Shown: positions 48,672-59,600 of the stretch, in pieces
Layout: each line of letters opens with the position of its first letter
How positions within the stretch are numbered: the stretch's first letter is position 1
The notes under the pieces: generated by a model
Databases searched by the model: none
Told to the model about the DNA's origin: nothing
The model's input: only the letters and a program-made list of their open reading frames with translations
NCBI RefSeq assembly: GCF_018323885.1
Contig: NZ_AP024586.1
Span: forward strand, 62,001 to 126,000
Origin: Citrobacter amalonaticus
GTDB lineage: Bacteria > Pseudomonadota > Gammaproteobacteria > Enterobacterales > Enterobacteriaceae
DNA length: 64,000 nucleotides
Direction of reading: 5' to 3'
Program-made: the position numbers and the translations under genes

Positions 48672-51600
48672 TGCTTGAGATATACACAATTTACGGCGGG
48701 GGGATGTGGAAGACGGCGTTTGACGCCGTTGTCACCCTCATTGGCAGTAATACCTTCAGCACCCTGATGCGCATGGCCGGCATCTTTGCGGTGCTGGCCG
48801 TCATGCTGACGTTTGTTAAGCAGCGCAACCCGATGGTGTTCGTGCAGTGGCTGGCGATTTTTATGCTGATCAACACCATCCTGCTGGTTCCGAAGCGCAC
48901 CGTGCAGATCATCGATATCTCAGACCCGGCGGCGGTCTGGAAAACAGATAACGTACCGGTGGGCCTCGCGGCCATCGCCTCGCTTACCACCAGTATCGGG
49001 TTTAAAATGTCGACCCTGTACGACACGCTGATGGCGCGCCCGGACTCGGTGACCTACAGCAAAACGGGGATGCTGTTCGGCTCCCAGATTGTGGCCGATA
49101 CCAGTGATTTCACTACCCAGAACCCGGAGCTGGCACAAATGCTGCCGGACTACGTGGAGAACTGCGTGATTGGCGACATCCTGCTGAATCACAAGTACAC
49201 GGTGAATCAGTTGCTCAACTCAACTGATCCGCTGGGGCTGATTACCAGTCAGCCGAGTCCGCTGCGGGGCATCTTCAGAACAACCTCATCGACGCGTGAA
49301 TTCCTCACCTGCCGTGATGCCGCGATACAAATCCGTACGCTGGCCAACACTGAGGCAAATACCACCAGTGCCACCTTCACCATGCTGACGCGAAGGATCT
49401 TCGGCAACCGTGTGAATGGTGCCAGTCTGCTGGCCAACGCGATGAGCGAAAGCTACGGCTACTTCTACGCGGGTGGCATGAGCGCGGCGCAAATCATGAA
49501 AAACAACATCACCAACAGCGCAGTGCGTCAGGGGGTGAAAGGGTTTGCTGCGCGGTCGTCAGATACCGCGAACCTCCTGAACCTGGCCACAGAAAACTCA
49601 GCAACGAAACAGCGCCTCAGCTGGGCGGCCGGCAATGCCCTGGCGACCCGCACGCTGCCGTTTGCGCAGTCACTGCTGATGCTGATTCTGGTGTGCCTGT
49701 TCCCGCTGATGATTGCGCTTGCGGCGAGTAACCACAGCCTGTTCGGACTGAACACCCTGAAGATTTACGTGGGGGGCTTCATCTACTTCCAGATGTGGCC
49801 GGTGATGTTCGCCATTCTGAACTACGCCTCAAATTTCTGGCTGCAGTCCAGGACTGGCGGTACCGCGCTGGTGCTGGCCAATACCGACGTGGTGGCGCTG
49901 CAGCACTCTGATGTGGCGAACCTGGCCGGGTATCTGGCGCTATCCATTCCGGTGCTGGCGTTCTTCCTGACCAAAGGTGCAGCGGCTATCGGTTCGCAGG
50001 TGGCGGGCAGCGTGCTCAGCTCGGCGGCGTTCGGCTCTGCCGGCGTGGCGGCGACCACGGCAGACGGCAACTGGTCGTTTAACAACATGTCGATGGACAA
50101 CGTGAACCAGAACAAGATGGACACTAACCTGGTGCAGCGACAGGGACAGCAGACCTGGCAGGCAGATAACGGCTCGACGCAGACCCAGACCGCCGGTGGC
50201 CATACCGTCATCGATGGCGCGGGCGCCATGTCTAACCTGCCGGTTAACATGCGTCTCAGCCAGCTGGCCAGCAGCGGGTTCCAGGAATCCGCGCGGAAGG
50301 CTCAGGTTGAGGCTCAGTCCTCGCTGGACGGCTACAACCACAGTGTTACCAGCGGCTGGTTGCAGCTTTCACAGCTGTCTAACCAGACTGGCAGCAGCGC
50401 CAGCCTGAACAGCGGCACGGAAAACAGCCAGACCGCCAACGCATCACGCGGTGCCAGCATGATGATGTCGGCCGCTGAAAGCTACGCGAAAGCTAACAAT
50501 ATCTCCACGCAGGAGGCCTATAACAAGCTGATGGACATTAGCAATCAAGGCAGTATATCAGCAGGAGTAAAAGGTTCTGTTGGAGGCGGTATAAATCTTG
50601 GCGTGGCTAAATTTGGGGGCGAAGCATATACCAACGGAGAGCTGCGCCATGCCACCGGTAGCTCTCAGGGAACTCAGGAAACAAACAGTAATTCGTCTGA
50701 TTCTAAGCATGATCAAAACAGTCAGACCGTGCAGGACTTTAAGCAAGGGATGGATATGGTTACCAGTAGCCGCGTAACGGACGGCAGCAGCCAGACGGAG
50801 AATGCGGCAACCAGCAACGTCCAGCAATTCGCAGCGACGCTGAACGATGCCCAAAGTCAGTACCATCAGTTCACAACCAGTTCGACGCGCAGCGACGAGT
50901 ACAGCCGTATGGCTACACTCGCGCAGAACGAAAGCGCCAGCCTCGATACCAACTACACGCAGGAGTTTGTGGACTGGGCTTCTCAGCGCTACGGCGATAA
51001 AACGCAGGCTATGCTGACCAGTGCGCCAAGTGCACGCGAAGCAGCAATGGAGTTTGTGAATGAACGTCTGAAGCCTGAGATTATGGGGGACTACAGGCAG
51101 GGACGTTCGGATCTGGAATCCGGTGCTGAGCATGAGGCATTTAGTGGTGCTCACATCGTACAGCCTTCATCTGCGACATATCAGCAGGGAGCTTCGACAG
51201 CTGGCAGTGGCGAAGGCGTACAGTATACGCCGGTAGACCAGGGTGCCGGGACCCACTCAACGCAGGCCGGAACATCACAGGCTAACCCATCCCTGGCCGG
51301 TACGATGTTACACAGCGCGTCAGCACTGAACAGCAATCAGAGCAGCCAGCGCGCAGGTGATGGCGACAGCACTCAGCTGCGTAGTGAGAGTCACCCGTCC
51401 GCCACATCGACGTCCACCCCATCCCTGACAGGTTCGCTATTAAGCAGCTCGTCAGCACTGAACAGCAATCAGAACAGCCAGCGTACAAGCGATGGCGAGA
51501 GTACTCAGCTGCGTGGTGAGAATTACCAGACAGGGAACCACCAGAACCCTCCGGCCCAGCAGTACGGAAGTCAGAGGCCAACCGTGATAAACACACCAGA

Positions 51601-52063
51601 AACCAGCGCGACACAGGTAACGGGTCAACATGGAGGCGGTTCGTCAGTCAGTGTGAATCCACCTTCCTCATCCGGCAGTCTCGCCAGTCAACCGCACGGG
51701 GTAATTTCGGGTGGTCCAATGGATAGTTCTCAAATGGAAAGGGCGTTTAAAGAGAACCAGACGAAGCTGGAACAGCAGGCAAATCATGGTTTTGAACCAA
51801 AAAATACTCTTCAGCGTCAGGCAGCCGAACAAAGATCTGCAAATGAGCAGAAAATCAACGAATCTGCTGGAGAAATTAATAAAAACCGATCCACTGTTCA
51901 GACATCCAGTGATATATTAAAAGGAGCACAAGACAATGCTAAAAGTAATTTCGCTACGGGATATGCTAAAGAGAGAGAAAATCAAGGCATGGAAGATGCT
52001 TCAAAACCTACTGATAATACAAGCAAGAGGCTTGAAGAGTTGAGAAAGAAATCAACTAACTAA
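48671..52063 (+). CDS. traG: TraG, pilus assembly and mating-pair stabilisation protein, enlarged
   Basis: An 1130-residue protein; F TraG has 938. The N-terminal membrane part (MLEIYTIYGGGMWKTAFDAV through FFLTKGAAAIG) is typical. The long C-terminal region is in the periplasm or recipient and in F determines recognition by TraS. Here it contains two imperfect 44-residue repeats (SLAGTMLHSASALNSNQSS and SLTGSLLSSSSALNSNQNS) and its last 120 codons are AT-rich. The extra length lies in this C-terminal part. Entry-exclusion specificity is probably altered. Confidence 0.93.
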   Translation: MLEIYTIYGGGMWKTAFDAVVTLIGSNTFSTLMRMAGIFAVLAVMLTFVKQRNPMVFVQWLAIFMLINTILLVPKRTVQIIDISDPAAVWKTDNVPVGLAAIASLTTSIGFKMSTLYDTLMARPDSVTYSKTGMLFGSQIVADTSDFTTQNPELAQMLPDYVENCVIGDILLNHKYTVNQLLNSTDPLGLITSQPSPLRGIFRTTSSTREFLTCRDAAIQIRTLANTEANTTSATFTMLTRRIFGNRVNGASLLANAMSESYGYFYAGGMSAAQIMKNNITNSAVRQGVKGFAARSSDTANLLNLATENSATKQRLSWAAGNALATRTLPFAQSLLMLILVCLFPLMIALAASNHSLFGLNTLKIYVGGFIYFQMWPVMFAILNYASNFWLQSRTGGTALVLANTDVVALQHSDVANLAGYLALSIPVLAFFLTKGAAAIGSQVAGSVLSSAAFGSAGVAATTADGNWSFNNMSMDNVNQNKMDTNLVQRQGQQTWQADNGSTQTQTAGGHTVIDGAGAMSNLPVNMRLSQLASSGFQESARKAQVEAQSSLDGYNHSVTSGWLQLSQLSNQTGSSASLNSGTENSQTANASRGASMMMSAAESYAKANNISTQEAYNKLMDISNQGSISAGVKGSVGGGINLGVAKFGGEAYTNGELRHATGSSQGTQETNSNSSDSKHDQNSQTVQDFKQGMDMVTSSRVTDGSSQTENAATSNVQQFAATLNDAQSQYHQFTTSSTRSDEYSRMATLAQNESASLDTNYTQEFVDWASQRYGDKTQAMLTSAPSAREAAMEFVNERLKPEIMGDYRQGRSDLESGAEHEAFSGAHIVQPSSATYQQGASTAGSGEGVQYTPVDQGAGTHSTQAGTSQANPSLAGTMLHSASALNSNQSSQRAGDGDSTQLRSESHPSATSTSTPSLTGSLLSSSSALNSNQNSQRTSDGESTQLRGENYQTGNHQNPPAQQYGSQRPTVINTPETSATQVTGQHGGGSSVSVNPPSSSGSLASQPHGVISGGPMDSSQMERAFKENQTKLEQQANHGFEPKNTLQRQAAEQRSANEQKINESAGEINKNRSTVQTSSDILKGAQDNAKSNFATGYAKERENQGMEDASKPTDNTSKRLEELRKKSTN

Positions 52064-52078
52064 GTATGGAGGGGTAAA

Positions 52079-52672
52079 ATGGTATTAAATGGCGATGTTA
52101 AGAAAGAAATTTCTGAAATGATATCGGGTATAAATCGAGATGACAGAACTCTCGCCTCATTTGCTGATGCTTTCAAGTTGGTATCGTTTTACCCCTTGCT
52201 AATGTTAGGCTCCAACGTTATCGCTTGGTTGGCTTTCTATCTAAAGGCGATAATGGAAGGAGATAATAGTGGGCAGCCATCATCTTTCTACTATGAAGCT
52301 TTGCAGTTGATTATGAATTATGGAGGTTGGTTATCATTAGGGGTTACATCGCTGTTAAGTATCATTTTTGTACTTATGTATTTAACTCCGATTCTTCTAT
52401 GGCTATCCATCCCAATCGATATTAGAGATAATTCAAAAATCCTTCTGCTAATTAAGAATGGAATTGTGAAGGTGGGTGGCTTAGCATTGATCATCGGTTC
52501 TGCTTTGTCCTTCGCCGGAGTTTTAATGGGCGATTTGCGATTTATTAAATTTTCAATCCCAGTAGTGTTTTTCATTTCGATGTTTGCTTTTACCATTTTT
52601 ATTACGCTTCAAAGCATTCGTTTCGGCTTGGGCCCGTTAATGGGCGCGGCAAAAAAACTCATCAGCAAGTAA
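52079..52672 (+). CDS. traS: TraS-like entry-exclusion protein
   Basis: A 197-residue inner-membrane protein with about four membrane segments (LVSFYPLLMLGSNVIAWLAF, LGVTSLLSIIFVLMYLTPI, VGGLALIIGSALSFAGVL and VVFFISMFAFTIFITL). It lies between traG and traT, where TraS is found, but sequence similarity to F TraS (149 residues) is not visible; TraS is highly variable. It is distinctly AT-rich compared with flanking genes. The role is inferred from position. Confidence 0.68.
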   Translation: MVLNGDVKKEISEMISGINRDDRTLASFADAFKLVSFYPLLMLGSNVIAWLAFYLKAIMEGDNSGQPSSFYYEALQLIMNYGGWLSLGVTSLLSIIFVLMYLTPILLWLSIPIDIRDNSKILLLIKNGIVKVGGLALIIGSALSFAGVLMGDLRFIKFSIPVVFFISMFAFTIFITLQSIRFGLGPLMGAAKKLISK

Positions 52673-52719
52673 AAATTTCGCTTAACTAAACATTTCCTTA
52701 TATCTGCCGATAACAACCT

Positions 52720-52741
52720 GGTTAACGCTCTGCCGTTAACC
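52720..52741. other. Hairpin between traS and traT
   Basis: GGTTAACG (52720-52727), loop CTCTGC and CGTTAACC (52734-52741). A perfect stem ahead of traT, maybe a processing site that raises traT mRNA stability. Confidence 0.55.
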
Positions 52742-52771
52742 GGGATGATTTTCTATGCACAGGATGAACTC

Positions 52772-53503
52772 ATGAAATTAAAACAATATGCAGTCGTTGG
52801 CTTAGTGGCTTCCACCCTCGCACTTTCTGGCTGTGGCGCAATGTCTACCGCCGTTAAAAAACGTAACCTCGAAGTCAAAACCCAGATGAGTGAAACCATC
52901 TGGCTGGAGCCGTCTTCTGAACGCACCGTTTATCTGCAAATCCGTAATACCTCTGACCAGGATATGTCCGGTCTGCAGGCTGAAATAACCAATGCCATTA
53001 CGGCAAAAGGTTATCGCGTGACGAACTCACCGGATGACGCTTATTACTGGGTGCAGGCGAACGTGCTCAAGGCTCAGAAGATGGATCTGCGCGAGTCTCA
53101 GGGCTTCCTGCAGACAGGCTATGAAGGTGCCGCAATGGGCGCCGCGCTGGGTGCCGGCATCACTGCATACAATTCCACTTCCGCTGGCGCCACGCTGGGC
53201 GTTGGTCTGGCTACCGGTCTTATTGGCATGGCCGCTGACGCGATGGTCGAAGACGTGAACTACACGATGGTGACCGATCTGCAGATTTCCGAGCGCAGCA
53301 AAGCAAAAGTGACCACCGATAACATCGCCGCGCTGAGGCAGGGCTCCTCCGGCGTGAAGGTCCAGACAAGCTCTGAGCAGGGCAACCGTGCTAAATACCA
53401 GACCCGCGTTGTTTCAAACGCAAACAAGGTCAATCTGAAGTTTGAAGAGGCTAAACCTGTGCTTGAAGCGCAGCTGGCCAAATCTATCTCCGGTATTCTG
53501 TAA
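52772..53503 (+). CDS. traT: TraT, surface-exclusion lipoprotein
   Basis: A 243-residue lipoprotein (F 244). The lipobox is [17 protein letters not shown], and [20 protein letters not shown] and [20 protein letters not shown] are conserved. It sits on the cell surface, blocks mating aggregates and gives serum resistance. The ATG at 52772 follows GGATGAACTC and is preferred over the in-frame ATG at 52745. Confidence 0.96.
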   Translation: MKLKQYAVVGLVASTLALSGCGAMSTAVKKRNLEVKTQMSETIWLEPSSERTVYLQIRNTSDQDMSGLQAEITNAITAKGYRVTNSPDDAYYWVQANVLKAQKMDLRESQGFLQTGYEGAAMGAALGAGITAYNSTSAGATLGVGLATGLIGMAADAMVEDVNYTMVTDLQISERSKAKVTTDNIAALRQGSSGVKVQTSSEQGNRAKYQTRVVSNANKVNLKFEEAKPVLEAQLAKSISGIL

Positions 53504-53736
53504 TGCCTCACGGCTGTGGCCGCCGCCGCAGCCGGCTTCCCCCTGAAATGCGTTAATCTCGTGCCCGGTTCAGTTCGGGTGCGTCAGTGCCTTCTTTTGC
53601 ATCCGTGACGTTTCGCTTCCTCGCATGACTGCGCCTGCGCAGCCCTGTCTGCGGCGAGCGCTGCATATACAGCCTGAAGGGCGTCTCCATGTACACAACA
53701 TTCATCCCCTGCACCGGGATGCCGCAGGAGAGCATC

Positions 53737-54042
53737 ATGAACCCTGAAAAACGTGAATACGATCTGGCCGGTTTACTGAGCCTTATTCAGCTGGAAAGTG
53801 AGCTGACGATAGCCGTCGCTTCTCTTAACGTCTTCGGTTCACTCCCGGAGGTGCAGAGTCTGCATCTTGTTGCGGGCTGGGCCGGCTATGAATACACCCT
53901 TTATGGCCTGGCGCCGGGGGCGTGGCATTCAGCAGCTTACGCAGAAGTGGCCATGTCGGTTCGTGATATGGCTGCCTGCATTAACCATAAGGACTGGGAA
54001 GACGGCTGTCTGCAGGCCAGATATGAGATGAGCCTGCTTTAA
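53737..54042 (+). CDS. Hypothetical 101-residue protein between traT and traD
   Basis: A soluble protein, MNPEKREYDLAGLLSLIQLE, with LHLVAGWAGYEYTLYGLAPG and a C-terminal LQARYEMSLL. CAGGAG lies ahead of the ATG at 53737; the in-frame ATG at 53689 has no such signal. F has no gene here. The 230 bases before it are GC-rich with small dyads. Function is unknown. Confidence 0.66.
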   Translation: MNPEKREYDLAGLLSLIQLESELTIAVASLNVFGSLPEVQSLHLVAGWAGYEYTLYGLAPGAWHSAAYAEVAMSVRDMAACINHKDWEDGCLQARYEMSLL

Positions 54043-54155
54043 TACACCGGACAACACACCTTCGCAGTACGCTTTTTTCAACAACGCTGTTTTCCCTTTT
54101 CTCCTTCCAACGTACATCACCGCACTGGTGATGCGATAACTCACGGGTATTTTCT

Positions 54156-56684
54156 ATGAGCTTCGCGGGTAAAAACCTCACCCAGGGCGGGCAGATGACC
54201 GCCTACCGGTGGCGCATGTTCCTGCAGGTGAATAACTGGATCAGCTTCTGGGTATTCATGCTGTTTGCAGGTCTCGCCGCCATTATCTTTTTCCTGAGCA
54301 TTCCCCGGGAGACGCTGGATAACGGCTCGCTCTGGTGGTTTGCGTGGATGAACAACAGTTTTATCGACCTGGTGCCATCCAGTACGGCAAAACTGTACGA
54401 CGTCCATTACTGGTACGCCCCGACCGCCACGCAGATGGTGCTCAAAATGACCCTGCCGCAGGTTTATGCCGATCCCTATATGCAGGCGATGGGCAACCAG
54501 CTTCAGGACGAACTGACCTGGGCGGCCATCTGCAGCGGCATTTTCAGCGCTGTCGTCTTTGTAGGGGCAATCTGGTACATCACTGGTATAGGCCGCAGGG
54601 AGAGTGAAGACGAGTATATCTCCGGCATGTTGCTGACGGATAAGCCTGCTGAGGTGAACCGGCTGCTGCGCAAGAGTGGCGAAATGTCTGACCTGCGGGT
54701 GGGCGACCTGCATATGGTCAGAATGGCCGAGGTGATGAACTTCCTGATGCACGGTACCATCGGTGTCGGTAAATCGACGCTCATTCGCTGGCTGCTTGAC
54801 TACATACGCAAGCGCGGTGACCGGGCCATCATCTATGACTCCGGCTGCACCTTCACCGAAACCCACTACAACCCCGCTACTGACTTCATTCTCAATGCCC
54901 ACGACGAACGCTGCGCCAACTGGCAGCTGTGGGGAGAATGTATCGATGCCGTGGACTACGACAACATGGCTGCCAGCCTGATCCCGGTTGAGGGTGATTC
55001 GGACCCGTTCTGGGTCTCCAGCTCCCGCACCATCTTCGCTGACCTGGCTATTCGCATGTCAGTTGACCCGGATAAAAGTATTGAGAAGTTCCTCAAAACC
55101 CTTCTGTCGCTCAGCATGAAGAGCCTGCGGGATTATCTGGCCAACACGCCCTCCGCCAACCTGGTGGAAGAGAAAATTGAGAAGACGGCCATCTCCATCC
55201 GATCGGTGGTCACCAACTACGCCAAAGCGCTGCGCTACCTGCAGGGGCTGGATGATGGCAGCAAGCCGCCGTTCACCATCCGGGAATGGATGACACAGGA
55301 ACGTTATGACAGCAGCTGGCTGTTCATTTCGACCCAGGCCCGTCACCGCAAAAGTGTGCGGCCACTGATATCCCTGTGGGTGTCGCTGGCCACCATGATG
55401 CTGCAGAGCATGGGTGAGAACAGCGACCGGCGCGTCTGGTTCATCATCGACGAAACCCCGAGCCTGCAGCGCATTCCGGAGCTGGCAGAAACCCTGGCCG
55501 AGGCCCGTAAGTTTGGCGGCTGTTTCGTGCTGGGGATGCAGAACATGGCGCAGCTGGTACACGTCTACGGCCGCGAACTGGCCAGAAGTATCTTTGACCT
55601 GATGAACACCCGCATGTACGGACGCTCACCGAGCGCCGAAATGGCCAAAGTGGTGGAAGAAGAGCTGGGCAACCAGCGCCGGCGCAAGATACGCGAGCAG
55701 AACAGCTACGGTCTGGACCAGGTGCGTGACGGGGTATCACTCGGTAAGGACGAAGTACATGATCCGATCGTCGATTACGACAAGGTCATGAGCCTGCCGA
55801 ACCTGAGCTTTTACGTGCGCCTGCCCGGCGAATACCCCGTGGTACGTCTGAAGCTGAAGTACCGGGAGCAGAAGAAGCGCCATCCGGGCCTGATAGAACG
55901 CAATATCCGCGATGCGCTGAGTCCTGAACTGGAAAAAGTTATCCAGGAGAACGAGCGTACCGCCGTGTCCGCTGGTCTGTCGTTCCCGACCGGCGAGGAG
56001 ATCATGGAGAAAGCACGTCCGGCCGTTTCTTCCGCACCGGTATCAGCGACTGCTCCAGCTTCAGTGCCGGTAACACAAACAGCAGTGTCACCCGTAAAAC
56101 CCGCCGTTCAGTCTTTCCGCCGCGAAAAAGTGCGTACTGCCCATGTCGGGCCGGTTGTCACAAGCGAGGTGGCAGAGCCAGTCCCGACAGCTTTCACCGC
56201 CGGACCGGAGACGCCATCAGACGGGACGAAGCACACGCCAGTGACAGGAACTGTCACTGCAGAAGAAATAAAACCCGTTCACACACCGCCGCAGATTAAG
56301 GCATCAGAAACGGTCCCGGTCATGCCGGCCGCCCTGCAGAGCCTGCGAAACCGGACCGGTACACCAGAGCCTGCCGCCACGTCAGCCCTGAGCATGCTTC
56401 ATCGTGCTCGTCAGCGTCCGGCAGCGGCCAGCGACGATCCCCGGACGGAAGAGAGTGGCGGTGAAACCCTGTCGCTCGAGATGCAGGTCACCGAAAACGC
56501 GGACGGCGGCCTGAGCGTCACCACGGCAGGTGCGAAGCCGGTACCGGAAACCCCGGAAGAAACCCATCACGAGAATCGTCGTCTGGCACGCGAGGAAGAG
56601 AACATCCTGCGTCACCGTGACCCGGACGATCCGGGATACAGCGATTACGACCAACACTATGAAGACAGAGAGCCAGAACTATGA
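54156..56684 (+). CDS. traD: TraD, type IV coupling protein
   Basis: An 842-residue coupling ATPase; F TraD has 717. Two N-terminal membrane segments, Walker A GTIGVGKST (about 200-208) and Walker B WFIIDETPSL (about 427-436) are present. The C-terminal third (from about 610) is a long, proline- and threonine-rich tail ending DYDQHYEDREPEL; in F the last residues bind TraM. The tail lacks the QQP repeats of F. It links the relaxosome to the secretion channel. It overlaps traI (ATGA). Confidence 0.95.
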   Translation: MSFAGKNLTQGGQMTAYRWRMFLQVNNWISFWVFMLFAGLAAIIFFLSIPRETLDNGSLWWFAWMNNSFIDLVPSSTAKLYDVHYWYAPTATQMVLKMTLPQVYADPYMQAMGNQLQDELTWAAICSGIFSAVVFVGAIWYITGIGRRESEDEYISGMLLTDKPAEVNRLLRKSGEMSDLRVGDLHMVRMAEVMNFLMHGTIGVGKSTLIRWLLDYIRKRGDRAIIYDSGCTFTETHYNPATDFILNAHDERCANWQLWGECIDAVDYDNMAASLIPVEGDSDPFWVSSSRTIFADLAIRMSVDPDKSIEKFLKTLLSLSMKSLRDYLANTPSANLVEEKIEKTAISIRSVVTNYAKALRYLQGLDDGSKPPFTIREWMTQERYDSSWLFISTQARHRKSVRPLISLWVSLATMMLQSMGENSDRRVWFIIDETPSLQRIPELAETLAEARKFGGCFVLGMQNMAQLVHVYGRELARSIFDLMNTRMYGRSPSAEMAKVVEEELGNQRRRKIREQNSYGLDQVRDGVSLGKDEVHDPIVDYDKVMSLPNLSFYVRLPGEYPVVRLKLKYREQKKRHPGLIERNIRDALSPELEKVIQENERTAVSAGLSFPTGEEIMEKARPAVSSAPVSATAPASVPVTQTAVSPVKPAVQSFRREKVRTAHVGPVVTSEVAEPVPTAFTAGPETPSDGTKHTPVTGTVTAEEIKPVHTPPQIKASETVPVMPAALQSLRNRTGTPEPAATSALSMLHRARQRPAAASDDPRTEESGGETLSLEMQVTENADGGLSVTTAGAKPVPETPEETHHENRRLAREEENILRHRDPDDPGYSDYDQHYEDREPEL

Positions 56685-59600
56685 TGTCAGTCGCCCCCGT
56701 AGCGTCGGCAAGCGGTGCCGCCGGCTACTACAGCAATTCCGATAACTACTATTTTCTCGGCAACCTCCAGAGTCTCTGGCTGGGTGAGGGGGCGAAAGCC
56801 CTCGGCCTTGAGGGGAATGTGCGTGCCGATGCCCTGACCGCCGTGCTGGAAGGTCGTCTGCCGGATGGCTCCCGCCTCGGCAAGGAGATCAACGGCAACC
56901 ACGTTCACCGTCCCGGCCATGACCTGACTTTTTCCGCTCCCAAAAGCGTGTCCATTCTGGCCCTCATCGGAGAAGACAAGGCGATGCTGGACGCGCATAA
57001 CCGTGCCGTCAGGGTGGCGGCCGGCTACGTTGAAAAACTGATCTCGGCTCGCGATACCAAAGACGGCGTCACCTCCATAGTGCATACCGGCAAGATGGTG
57101 GCGGCCGCCTTCACTCACGATACATCACGTAACCTCGATCCGCAGCTGCACACCCACCTGCTTGTGGCCAATATGACGGAGCTGTACGGCAAATGGAAAG
57201 CGCTGGCCACTGACTACATCCACGACGCAGGTTTTATCGAGACGGTCATGAAGATGCAGGTGACGCTCGGAAAAATCTACCGCAGCGCCCTGCGCCAGGA
57301 GGTTGAGGCGCTGGGACATAAGGTTGAAGAGGTCGGTAAACACGGCATGTGGGAAATTAAGGGCGTGCCGGAGGAGGTGCGGGAAGATCTGTCCTCCCGT
57401 GGCCGGGAAATAGAGGGGGCCGTCGGCGCGGATGCCACGCTGCGCAGCCGTGACGTGGCAGCGAAGGACACGCGTCAGGCGAAGGTGGACCCTTCCCGCC
57501 TGCGCCTGATGGAGCGCTGGCTGGGCCAGCTGAAGGATAAAGGCTACGATCTGAAAGCCTATCAGGCCAGCGTCGTGCCACGTGAAGATGCTTCCCGGGA
57601 GGTGCGTCCGCAACCGGTGAAATCAGAGCCGGAAATGCCTGGCAGGGAAATATCTGCCAACGTGCCGGAACGACAGATGCAGGCAGCGGAGCCAGCCGGA
57701 AAACATGCAGAGAAAGGCGGTACTGCGCCTGAGCAAAGTGACGTGACTGCACCGTCATCATCCCGCCAGCCTGCACCGCAGCCGGTGCTGAGTGGCCCGG
57801 GCCCGGTGCTGCAGCCGGCGGGTATGACACAAACGCAGCCGTCAAAATCCCTGCAGCCCTCACAGACGCCAGCGCTGGCACCGGAAGTGATGCAGTCCGT
57901 GCAGATGGCCATCTCCCAGCTGAGCGACAGCCGGACCCGTTTTACCTTCGGTGAACTGATGCTGACGACTGCAGAACTGAGCGAACAGCTGCCGGATATG
58001 AACGTCATTCGCCAGGCCATCGATGCTTCCCTGAAGGACGGCTTAATTGTGCCGCTGGACAGCGAGAAGGGCGTTTTCACCTCGCGCATTCACCTGCTGG
58101 ATGAACTTTCCATTCAGGCATTGAGTCAGGAGCACCTGAAATCCACGTCCGTGGTCAGCTTTGCGCGTCCGGAACAGTATGCCCCGCCGGCGCTGGCGGT
58201 GGTGGAGAAGGACGCCCTGGTACTGATGAATGCGCCCTCCGGCGTAGCCGGTATCCGTGACCTGACCGCGCAGCTGACGGGTATCTCCGTGGCGCAGGGC
58301 CGGGAAGTGCAGGTGCTGGCCAGCTCTGCCGAGCGTGCCATTTCTCTGGCGAAATCCGACACGCTGCGCGACCGTCTGGTCAGTCGCCAGCAGGTGCTGA
58401 GCGGGGAGCTGCAGCTTAAACCCCAGAGCACGCTGATTATTGAAGGGGCTGAGCGACTGGGGCTAAAGGAAACGCTGGTCCTGCTGGGCGAGGCCCGGGC
58501 ACAGGATGCGCAGCTGGTCTTTCTCGACAGTGCCGGCCGTCAGGCGAACGGCAATGCGATGTCGGTGCTCGAATCTGCTGGCGTGGCCCGCTCACGGCGC
58601 ACCGAGCCGGCACCGGGACTGGAAGCCGAAGTGGTAAGCATTGCCAACAAGCGCGACCGCTACGAGGCACTGGCCACCCGCTTTGCGGACCTGAGTGGCG
58701 GCACGGAAAACGTCACCGCCGTGGTTGTGGGTAAACGCGAACAGGGTCACCTGACCGGACTCATCCGCGATGCACTGCAGAACGCCGGCCAGCTGGAGCG
58801 CAACGGCATCAGCATCGAGGCCCGTTCCCCGGTCTGGCTCGACAGCAAGACCCGTCGTATGCCCGGCTCGTATCGTCCTGGTATGGTGCTGGAGAACCGA
58901 AGCGACGCGAAAGACCGTCAGTCCTTTGTTATCGACAGGGTCCATGAAGACACGCGCATGTTGTCCCTGGTTGACGGTGACGGCGTCCTGACCCGGATGA
59001 AAATCAGCGAGGTCACCGCCGACTGGCGCCTCTTTAACAGCGAAACCCTGAATGTAGCCAGCGGAGAACGCCTGATGGCCGTCGCCGGCGACCGTGAGCA
59101 TGGGCTGAAAGCAAAAGACCGTCTGGAAGTCACCGGTATCAGTGAGAAGGGTATCGAAGTGACGCGCGGTACCGATACGCTGGTACTGCCGAAAGACCGG
59201 CCGCTGTATGTGACCCATGCCTATGTCAGCGCCCCGGGAAGTCGCGATAACGACAGCGGCGTGGTGCTGGCCGCGCTTAACAGCCGCGATATCTCGTCAC
59301 AGACCATGAATTCCCTGGCACAGAGTGGCCATCGCGCGGAAATCTTCACCGCCGAAGTCCAGGACCGTGCCGAAACGCGCCTGCAGCGTATGAAAACCAA
59401 CGCCTCACCCGTACAGCTGGTCCGGAGCCTCAGCGGCAGAGAGGATGTCAGCGAGGCGGTCGGAAGCCTGCACGATGCCGTACGTACCGATGCAGGGCTG
59501 GCGGTCTGGCGTGCGGTGAACGACCAGAGAAGCGTGGTCTTCAGCGAGCTGAAGCTGGCGGAAGCAGCGGAGAAATATCACCCGGACTTCGGGGAAGTGG

